Part shown: positions 23,608 to 29,081 of the stretch, in pieces
Layout of the letters: every line of letters starts with the position of its first letter
How positions within the stretch are numbered: the first letter of the stretch is position 1
Source: Prevotella sp. UBA3837
GTDB lineage: Bacteria > Bacteroidota > Bacteroidia > Bacteroidales > Bacteroidaceae
Length of the DNA stretch: 29,081 nt
Assembly (NCBI GenBank): GCA_002392835.1
Contig: DGHX01000154.1
Coordinates: 1 to 29,081, forward strand
Direction of reading: 5' to 3'
The notes under the pieces: model-generated
Seen by the model: only the letters and a program-made list of their open reading frames with translations
The model's database searches: none
What the model was told of the DNA's origin: nothing
Made by a program: the position numbers and the translations under genes

Positions 23608-25161
23608 TTACTGTGCCCTGAGGTCGGTGGGGTACTTGCCGTACTGCTCGCGGAAGCACTTCGAGAAGTAACCTGGGGTGTTGAAGCCCACCTCGTAGGC
23701 TATTTCGTTCACTGTTTTCGTGGTGCTCTGCAGCAGGGCGTAGGCTCGCTGCAGCCGCATCTGGCGCAGCAGCTCTACGGGCGACTGCCCGGTAAGGGCC
23801 TTCACGCGGCGGTAGAGCTGCACGCGGCTCAGCTTCATCTCGTCGCCCAGCTCGTCCATCTTCAGGTTGGGGTTCGACATGTGCTTGCGTATGGCCTCGT
23901 TCAGCTGTTCGGCAAAGAGCACGTCCTGCGAGCGGGGTGGGGGCAGGTCGTCGTCGGGCTTGTCGAAGATGTCGTGCAGGCGCCGGCTGCCGGCATCGGT
24001 GTAGAAGAGGGTTTGCTCCTCGTTCACGGCCTGTCGCTGGCGTATGGCCTTGCGGGCCAGCAGCCATGCTCGCAAGCTCATGATGACGGCCACCACGAGT
24101 GCCACGATGACGATGATGCTGGCCAGCAGCAACTTGTGCTGGACGTCGTAGTGCAGTAGCGACTGCTCCAGCTTGCCGTGTATGGTGATGATGTCGTCGC
24201 CCTGCCGCAGCAGCTCGCGGCTGTTCATGGCCACCAGGTCGGCATTGCCGGGCGTCACCATCATGCTGGGCAGGAAGTTGTCGCGCTCGTATGACTTACC
24301 CGTCAGTATGTCGAGCGCCAGCCGAACTATCTTCTCGCCGTGGGTGGGGTATATGTACGTGCCGTCCTCAACGCCCTGCTGCACGTAGCTGATGCCCTCG
24401 TCGGGCATGCCGTCGATGCCCAGTATCCTGACGTCCGTGCGCAGCCCAGCCTCCTCCACGGCCTCATGGGCACCGTGGGCCATGAAGTCGCTGTGGCAGA
24501 ACACGATGTCGGGCACGTGGCCGCTGCTCAGCTGCTGGCTGACCACGCTGCGGGCGCTGTCGGCCGACCACTCGCTGTTGATGCAGACGTAGTCCAGCTC
24601 GGGGTGTGCGCGCATGACGCTCTCAAAGCCCTGGTGCCGCTCCTGTGCCGGCGAGGTGCTCATGGTGGCTGTCACCTCAAGCACGCGCGGGCGGCGCCCC
24701 TCGGTGCCGATGCCCTGCGCCAGACTCACGGCATAGTCGGCCACGGTGCGCCCCGCCTCCTGGTTGTTGCCGCCGATGAAGGCGGTGTAGTCGTCGGTGG
24801 CGGCCTTGCGGTCGAAGAAGATGACGGGTATGCCCTTGCTCTTGGCACGGGCTATGGCGTCGGCTATGGGAGCCGCCTCGTTGGGGGCCACCACTAACAG
24901 GTCGATGCCGCTGTCGCAGAGCGAGTCTATCTGCCTGATTTGTAGGTCGGTATCGTCGTAGGAATAGGCTATCGTTACTGCTGCTTCGTGCTCGTACAGG
25001 TGCTGTGCGGCCAGCATCTCGTGGTTCACCTTCTGCCGCCAGGCACCTTGCGAACACTGCGACACGCCAATCTTGTACGTCCTACCGCCATCAGAGCACG
25101 ATGACAGGGTGACGAGCATGGCCGTCACCAATATAATAATGTACGCGTATATTCTTCTCAT
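23608..25161 (-). CDS. Transmembrane one-component regulator: periplasmic sugar-binding domain fused to AraC HTH
   Basis: A 517-residue likely activator of the fructan genes. The N-terminal hydrophobic segment (1-22) ends LSSC, so it is a signal anchor or lipoprotein signal. Residues ~28-320 form a type I periplasmic-binding/LacI-like sugar sensor (KIGVSQCSQGAWRQK, APNEAAPIADAI, VIFFDRKAATDDYTAFIGGNN, HQGFESVM, ILGIDGMPDEG). A transmembrane helix follows at ~344-364. A short cytoplasmic linker leads to an AraC-type double HTH (~418-515; MKLSRVQLYRRVKALTG, VNEIAYEVGFNTPGYFSKCFREQYGKYPTDLR). The sensor resembles that of the Bacteroides fructose-responsive hybrid two-component regulator, but the kinase, ATPase and receiver modules are absent. 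It has its own promoter and lies directly upstream of susC. Confidence 0.9.
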   Translation of the reverse strand: MRRIYAYIIILVTAMLVTLSSCSDGGRTYKIGVSQCSQGAWRQKVNHEMLAAQHLYEHEAAVTIAYSYDDTDLQIRQIDSLCDSGIDLLVVAPNEAAPIADAIARAKSKGIPVIFFDRKAATDDYTAFIGGNNQEAGRTVADYAVSLAQGIGTEGRRPRVLEVTATMSTSPAQERHQGFESVMRAHPELDYVCINSEWSADSARSVVSQQLSSGHVPDIVFCHSDFMAHGAHEAVEEAGLRTDVRILGIDGMPDEGISYVQQGVEDGTYIYPTHGEKIVRLALDILTGKSYERDNFLPSMMVTPGNADLVAMNSRELLRQGDDIITIHGKLEQSLLHYDVQHKLLLASIIVIVALVVAVIMSLRAWLLARKAIRQRQAVNEEQTLFYTDAGSRRLHDIFDKPDDDLPPPRSQDVLFAEQLNEAIRKHMSNPNLKMDELGDEMKLSRVQLYRRVKALTGQSPVELLRQMRLQRAYALLQSTTKTVNEIAYEVGFNTPGYFSKCFREQYGKYPTDLRAQ

Positions 25162-25204
25162 GGCCTGTTTCTTTGCACGGTTTCTTTCAGTAGGAAATCA
25201 TGCT

Positions 25205-25237
25205 GCAAAAATAGTTATTTTTGCCGAAACCGCCAAA
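25205..25237 (-). promoter_or_regulatory. Regulator gene promoter overlapped by a 20-bp palindrome
   Basis: On the minus strand TTTG (25234-25237) and TATTTTTG (25206-25213) are spaced 20 bp, the best consensus promoter in the locus. The -7 box lies inside the palindrome GCAAAAATAGTTATTTTTGC (25205-25224; 9-bp arms, 2-bp spacer). Its half GCAAAAAT also occurs next to the susC and GH32 sites. Binding here would block the promoter and give negative autoregulation. Confidence 0.6.
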
Positions 25238-25248
25238 AAAACGGGCCA

Positions 25249-25929
25249 TTATTTTATGATGACGTCGAAAGTGATGGGCACGCTGACGCTGTCTGCGCCG
25301 TGTGCGATGGTGATGGGCACGCTGACGTGGTGCAGCCCGCTGCCCAGCTCGTTGGTGGCGGTGAAGGTCACTGCTATGCGCTCCTGGCGGTCGGCACCCG
25401 TCGTGCCGGCTGCGGGCTGTGGAGCGGGCGTGCCTCGGTGCAGCACCACCACGGTGCGCTCGCGGCGCTCGCCGGTGCGCATGTAGCCCAGGTCGAAGCG
25501 GTTGGCCGAGAGGCGTATGGCGTCGCTGATGCGCACGGGAAACTGGCGCAGCAGCGTCTCTTCGCTGCTGATGCAGTGGCCCGTGAGCACCAGCCGCACC
25601 TGCCTTGGCGCTGCGGTGCCCTGCCCGCCAGCGTCGTGGCCCGCCAGGCTGCCGTAGACCAGCGTGCCCGTCTCCTCGAAGTCGCCGCCCTTGCCGCGGG
25701 GGTTGAAGCACAGCACCACGTTCATGGTGTCGGCGGGAGCCAGGCGACGGGCACGGTCGAAGTGGAGCGTGGTGCAGCCGCACGAGGCGTAAGCCTGACG
25801 CACGGCCACAGTGTCGCTACCGGCATTGCGCAGGCAGAAGGTGTGGTCCACCGGGCCGTCGGCCTCGTGGATGGTGCCCAGTGAGGCCGTGGCCAGTCCG
25901 ATGACGATGAGCGAGTCAGCGAGCAACAT
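25249..25929 (-). CDS. DUF1573 domain protein, probably exported
   Basis: A 226-residue protein. The N-terminal part (~18-100) matches DUF1573 (ASH/Ig-like fold): LGTIHEADGPVDHTFCLRNAG, then the family hallmark SCGCT (49-53), a segment starting LAPADTMNVVLCFNP and FEETGTLVYG. A second related beta domain follows (~125-226). The start region MLLADSLIVIGLATAS is hydrophobic but a poor signal peptide. Its ATG at 25929 overlaps the end of the LamG-GH32 gene by 14 bp, so translation is probably coupled. Function is unknown; DUF1573 proteins are abundant periplasmic or surface proteins in Bacteroidetes. No terminator is seen before the regulator promoter. Confidence 0.8.
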   Translation of the reverse strand: MLLADSLIVIGLATASLGTIHEADGPVDHTFCLRNAGSDTVAVRQAYASCGCTTLHFDRARRLAPADTMNVVLCFNPRGKGGDFEETGTLVYGSLAGHDAGGQGTAAPRQVRLVLTGHCISSEETLLRQFPVRISDAIRLSANRFDLGYMRTGERRERTVVVLHRGTPAPQPAAGTTGADRQERIAVTFTATNELGSGLHHVSVPITIAHGADSVSVPITFDVIIK

Positions 25930-28465
25930 ACTTCCTTCCGTCCTTGATGTATAGTCCGCGGCAGGGCCTGTTGCCCACGGGGCGCCCCTGCAGGTCGAAG
26001 CATGTGCCGGCCGCAGGCTGCCGATAGCCCAAGGTACTTATACCCAGCGGGTTGTACTGCGTGGGGTTCAGCGTCCAGGCGCTCACCTTCACGGGCGTGG
26101 CGGCGGTGGCGAAGACCTCGGCACCGGTGGCGGCGGCGTTGGTGGGGAACAGGCGTACGCTGAAAGCCCAGCGGTCGCAAACGAAGATGTCGGCTATGCT
26201 GCCGTCGAGGAACACGTGCAGCTTGAGCGTCTCGCCGGCAGCCACCTTCCGGGGCAGCGTGGCCGTGTAGACGCCGTTGTAGGGTGCGCCGTCGTTCACG
26301 GTGCGCTCCAGCTGTGTCAGGTCGAGCGTCAGCGTGCCCCGTGCCGCGTCGTAGCTGAGCCGTGCCCCGCGGCCTGTGCCGTCGGTGAGCAGGTGGAAGC
26401 CGCAGGTGCCCGTGGTGACGGTGAACTCGCCCAGCAGCTCCATCTGACGACCGCTGACGGGGCTGAGGCTCTCGGTGCCGTTCAGCTGCAGCTCGCGGCT
26501 CACGCTGGTGGCGGTGCGCATGGCGGTCAGCCCGCTGTAGGGGCGCTGCACCAGCTGGCCGTCGGCGTCGAGGGTCAGCTCGCGGGGCAGCGAGTAGTTG
26601 TGCGCCCAGCCCATGTCGTAGTTGCACTGCGTGGGCAGCTTGTCGGGCACGATGCCGAGGAGGAGGGAAGCCCCCCCTACGGCCCCCGAGGGGGCTTCTA
26701 TAGTTTTAGTGGCAGAGGAATAGGCAGGCGTATGGTCTATAGTAGCCCCCTCGGGGGCAGAAGGGGGGGCTGTAATGCTTGGCGAGAGCAGGCCGTAGCC
26801 GTCGCGGCTGATGCCGCCCAGCTCTAAGTACTGCATGTCGCCGGTGGGTGTGAAGCGCCCGTCGGTGCCGATGGTGCCCACCCAGCACAGCGTGCGCACG
26901 CCGACGCCGGTGCCCAGCGGGGTGCAGGTGAAGAGCCACCGGCCGTCGCCCATCGGCGTCACGTTGGGCATCTCCCAGAAGGTGCCGTGCAGCTGTGCTG
27001 TCGTGCCCTGGAAGAACACGGTGCCGTCGTTGGTCCATGCGCCGTTCTCGCGCTTGTGCAGCGTGCAGCAGCCCACGCCGTTCCGGCCGGTGCCCACGAT
27101 GACGTACTGCTGGCCGCCAGCCTCGAAGTAGTAGGGGTCGCGGAAGTCCTGGAAGCCGCCCGCCGGTGTGCCGTCGATGACGATGCCCTGCTTCTCCCAC
27201 TTAGTGAGGGTGGCGTCGGTGGCACGCGCCTGGGCTATGGTGGCGCGGGCGTTGTCCACGGCCGTGTACAGTATGTAGTGTGTGCCGTCGTGCTCGTACA
27301 CGCAGCCGCTCCAGCAGCCCTTTATGTCATAGCTCTCGCCGGGGGCGATGGCTATGGGCTCCTCGCGCCACTCGCACAGGTCGGCACTGCTGATGTGTCC
27401 CCAGTGCAGGCGCGACATGTAGGGGCCGTTGGCGTTCTTCTGGAAGAACACGTGCCAGCGCCCGTCACTGTAGACGAGCCCGTGCGTCTCGTTGGTCCAC
27501 GAGCCGCTGGGCATGCCGTGGAACAGGGGGCGCCAGAGCGAGGGCGAGGCCCCCGAGGGGGCTGCATCAGTATAGCGCGACAGCGGGTAGCTGAAGTCCG
27601 GGGTAGCCCCCCCTACGGCCCCCGAGGGTAAAGCCCCCCCTACGGCCCCCGAGGGGGCTTCTATAGTATTAGTGGCAGAGGAATAGGCAGGCGTATGGTC
27701 TATAGTAGCCCCCTCGGGGGCCGAAGGGGGGGCTTTGGGGGCTGTAGGGGCTTTAGTGACCACCTCATTGCTGATGCTGATGTCGTCGATGAGTCCGCAG
27801 AAGGTGTTCAGCAGGAAGGGTCCCCACCGCTTGTCGTCGGCACTCTTGCCTATGATGAAGTCGGCGCTGCTGTGCGCTATGGCGGCGCGGCTCATGCGGC
27901 CCGTGCCTATCTGCACCCCGTCGAGGTAGAGCGTGGCGGCGTTGGCGCCCTTGTCCATTACCGCCGTCACGGTGCTCCACTGTCCGCGTGGCAGCTTCTG
28001 CGTGCCTTGCACGGTCATCAGGAATCCTGTGGCCGAGCCGTAGCGCAGCCGCAGGTCGCCCTGCGACGACAGCTCCAGTGCCACACCCTGCTTGGCACCC
28101 TCGTCCAGGTTGCCGCAGATGGCGGTGTAGGTGGGTGTGGTCTCGGCCACGTCGGCCTGCATCATGGGGTAGCTCTCGGCGGCCAGCACCACGCTCAGCG
28201 ACAGCGCGTCGGTGCTCCAGCCCGTGGTGGGCACGGCGGCGCGCACGTAGGTGGAATAGCCGTCGAAGCGCAGTGCCTCGCCGTCGGGGGCCGCTGCCGA
28301 CGTGGCGGGCAGTGCCGATGCCACGGCGTGGCGTGTGCCGGAGGTCAGCTCGCTGATGCTGCCGGTGGTGAGCGACATGTCGAAGTGTGCTGCCGGCTGC
28401 TGTGCGCCGACGGCCAGGGGCAGCAGTACGGTCAGTGCGGTAAGGAGAATGTTCGTGCGTTTCAT
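25916..28465 (-). CDS. LamG-GH32 family protein carrying two in-frame palindromic elements
   Basis: An 849-residue secreted protein. The ATG at 28465 gives the signal peptide MKRTNILLTALTVLLPLAVGAQ; a GTG at 28492 is less likely. Residues ~27-235 form a LamG/concanavalin-like domain (ALRFDGYSTYVRA ... ATLYLDGVQIGTG ... GLIDDISISNEV). A linker of about 60 residues comes from palindromic repeats. The GH32 propeller follows from ~311: WTNETHG (323-329) stands where NDPNG is usual, so Glu326 replaces the nucleophilic Asp. FRDP (441-444) and WEMPN (E498) are retained. A second element (566-600) splits the propeller between LLSPSIT and LLLGIVPDKLP. The C-terminal beta-sandwich ends with the secretion-tail-like FDLQGRPV...RGLYIKDGRK. 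It probably acts on fructan, but activity is uncertain because of the altered motif. Confidence 0.88.
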   Translation of the reverse strand: MKRTNILLTALTVLLPLAVGAQQPAAHFDMSLTTGSISELTSGTRHAVASALPATSAAAPDGEALRFDGYSTYVRAAVPTTGWSTDALSLSVVLAAESYPMMQADVAETTPTYTAICGNLDEGAKQGVALELSSQGDLRLRYGSATGFLMTVQGTQKLPRGQWSTVTAVMDKGANAATLYLDGVQIGTGRMSRAAIAHSSADFIIGKSADDKRWGPFLLNTFCGLIDDISISNEVVTKAPTAPKAPPSAPEGATIDHTPAYSSATNTIEAPSGAVGGALPSGAVGGATPDFSYPLSRYTDAAPSGASPSLWRPLFHGMPSGSWTNETHGLVYSDGRWHVFFQKNANGPYMSRLHWGHISSADLCEWREEPIAIAPGESYDIKGCWSGCVYEHDGTHYILYTAVDNARATIAQARATDATLTKWEKQGIVIDGTPAGGFQDFRDPYYFEAGGQQYVIVGTGRNGVGCCTLHKRENGAWTNDGTVFFQGTTAQLHGTFWEMPNVTPMGDGRWLFTCTPLGTGVGVRTLCWVGTIGTDGRFTPTGDMQYLELGGISRDGYGLLSPSITAPPSAPEGATIDHTPAYSSATKTIEAPSGAVGGASLLLGIVPDKLPTQCNYDMGWAHNYSLPRELTLDADGQLVQRPYSGLTAMRTATSVSRELQLNGTESLSPVSGRQMELLGEFTVTTGTCGFHLLTDGTGRGARLSYDAARGTLTLDLTQLERTVNDGAPYNGVYTATLPRKVAAGETLKLHVFLDGSIADIFVCDRWAFSVRLFPTNAAATGAEVFATAATPVKVSAWTLNPTQYNPLGISTLGYRQPAAGTCFDLQGRPVGNRPCRGLYIKDGRKYVAR
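26668..26771 (-). repeat. In-frame palindromic repeat element, GH32 propeller copy
   Basis: A 104-bp element with GC-rich inverted arms at 26668-26704 and about 26735-26771. On the coding strand it reads APPSAPEGATID-HTPAYSSATK-TIEAPSGAVGGA. It differs from the copy at 27631-27734 at only two positions. It lies between two strands of the catalytic propeller, where homologues as I recall them have a short loop. Confidence 0.9.
27547..27630 (-). repeat. Solo arm fragments of the palindromic element
   Basis: Two isolated arm pieces lie next to the full copy. One is GGCCCCCGAGGGGGCT near 27548-27563, which encodes AAPSGA. The other spans about 27604-27628, with AGCCCCCCCTACGGCCCCCGAG trimmed at its end, and encodes PSGAVGGA. 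Both keep the frame. They look like remnants of further insertions or of partial deletion. Confidence 0.8.
27631..27734 (-). repeat. In-frame palindromic repeat element, GH32 inter-domain linker copy
   Basis: A 104-bp copy, 102/104 identical to the one at 26668-26771, in the same orientation and reading frame. It encodes APPSAPEGATID-HTPAYSSATN-TIEAPSGAVGGA between the LamG and GH32 domains. Confidence 0.92.
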
Positions 28466-28531
28466 TTCTTTTCTCTGATGGTGGTTGTTCACAATGTTTT
28501 CTTTCGGGTAGTAGTTGTTTCAATACTGCCG

Positions 28532-28539
28532 CAAAGGTA
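28532..28539 (-). promoter_or_regulatory. -7 box of the LamG-GH32/DUF1573 operon (TACCTTTG)
   Basis: The minus-strand TACCTTTG lies 66 bp upstream of the ATG at 28465. No TTTG -33 box is present at 19-21 bp, as at the susC promoter. The position supports the ATG start. Confidence 0.6.
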
Positions 28540-28575
28540 CGTCTTTTCCCTCAGCTGGCGTGTAACAATTGTTGC

Positions 28576-28612
28576 AAATGATACAAAATTTCGTTCATTG
28601 CAACATTTTTGC
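28576..28612. promoter_or_regulatory. Candidate operator of the fructan regulator at the LamG-GH32 gene
   Basis: AAATGATACAAAA (28576-28588) is followed by CGTTCATTGCAACATTTTTG (from 28592). The second part agrees at 19/21 positions with the site at 11953, at the identical 52-base distance to the -7 box. The first part shares AAATGATACA with the susC upstream region (23532-23541). Confidence 0.5.
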
Positions 28613-28698
28613 GATTCAAACGTAAGCTGCCATTAAAGTACGCTTTTCTGTGCTTTTTCCTGCACCAGCATTGACACTCAGTAGGTTATGACTGAAAA

Positions 28699-28758
28699 GC
28701 TGCACCTAAAGCTGCACCTGATGCTGCACCTAAAGCTGCACCTGATGCCGCATCTTAA
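28699..28758 (+). repeat. 12/24-bp tandem repeat (GCTGCACCTAAA/GCTGCACCTGAT)
   Basis: GCTGCACCTAAA and GCTGCACCTGAT alternate twice (28699-28746), giving a perfect 24-bp unit in two copies. A diverged 12-mer, GCCGCATCTTAA, follows. Confidence 0.9.
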
Positions 28759-28805
28759 GGGCCGCATCTATCTCTCTCGCATACGGTAAGATTCTTACGC
28801 GGTGT

Positions 28806-28862
28806 GCGGACTTTTTGTCCGCAGTGCGCGGACTTTTTGTCCGCGGCCCGCGGACAAAAAGT
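28806..28862. repeat. GCGGACTTTTTGTCCGC hairpin set with 15-bp inverted repeat
   Basis: The 17-mer GCGGACTTTTTGTCCGC occurs at 28806-28822 and 28828-28844, each a 6-bp stem with a T5 loop. An inverted third copy follows. The second and third copies form perfect 15-bp arms (28832-28846 and 28848-28862) around one base, a very stable hairpin that could stop transcription in either direction. Confidence 0.8.
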
Positions 28863-29081
28863 TTCAAGTTCAGGGACTCTTTTTTGGTACTAAGGTTAAA
28901 TTGTCTTAAGCGTTAATTTTACTGTGAAAGGCATTAACCTGAATTTATTCATGGGAATTTATGTCTATACCGCTAAATGATTCTTTTTTACACGAATTAC
29001 CACGAATTGAACACGAATTAGTCATAAATAGCAACTTATGTAAATAGGTTGTTCATTATCTTGTACCCATTTCTGATATTA

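Larger units (their letters stand above)
28640..29081. other. Repeat-rich non-coding stretch at the right end
   Basis: No credible coding region is present. The stretch holds a tandem repeat (28699-28758), a set of GCGGAC-T5-GTCCGC hairpins (28806-28862), and three CACGAATT motifs around 28991-29018. The rest, up to the window end, is AT-rich and shows nothing I can assign. Confidence 0.7.

Noticed and set aside
23429..23671. An 80-codon plus-strand frame between susC and the regulator gene
   Set aside because: It crosses the susC promoter and the inverted repeat and enters the regulator gene antisense. It has no recognisable domain.

Overview
The window is high-GC Bacteroidales DNA, most likely from a Prevotella-like member of the Prevotellaceae. 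The evidence is SusC/SusD proteins, surface lipoproteins with acidic residues after the lipid cysteine, Bacteroidetes-type -7 boxes (TAnnTTTG), no obvious Shine-Dalgarno sites, and intergenic repeats of a Bacteroidales style. Species cannot be set from the sequence alone.

Layout: (1) 1-741, the 3' part of rsgA on the + strand. (2) 802-3594, a secreted CotH-kinase/lamin-tail protein on the - strand, convergent with rsgA. (3) 3772-8025, a two-gene RND efflux operon on the + strand, divergent from the CotH gene. (4) 8073-28465, a fructan utilisation locus, entirely on the - strand. In transcription order it reads: LamG-GH32 protein and DUF1573 protein; a membrane-spanning sensor/AraC regulator; susC, susD, a surface glycan-binding lipoprotein and a surface GH32 lipoprotein; an LRR/dockerin-like protein; a periplasmic-type GH32, an MFS sugar permease and a fructokinase. 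(5) 28466-29081, a promoter followed by a repeat-rich non-coding stretch.

How the locus should work (inference from family knowledge): the surface GH32 and glycan-binding protein bind and cut fructan, SusCD import the oligomers, the periplasmic GH32 releases fructose, the MFS permease carries it inward and the PfkB kinase phosphorylates it. A single-chain regulator with a periplasmic sugar-binding domain and a cytoplasmic AraC domain, but no histidine kinase, probably senses fructose. Four promoters of the locus share a CGTTCA core upstream of their -7 boxes. In two GH32 promoters a 19/21-identical site lies at exactly the same distance from the -7 box.

The most unusual feature is a family of about 100-bp GC-rich palindromic elements inserted in frame inside unrelated genes: one full copy in rsgA and two, plus fragments, in the LamG-GH32 gene. 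All full copies encode the same flanking peptides (APPSAPEGATID ... TIEAPSGAVGGA) in the same frame, and both strands are open. This looks like a Bacteroidales counterpart of the Rickettsia palindromic elements. A second unusual structure is a ~600-bp repeat-rich block (12024-12627) bounded by long inverted repeats and lacking a transposase.
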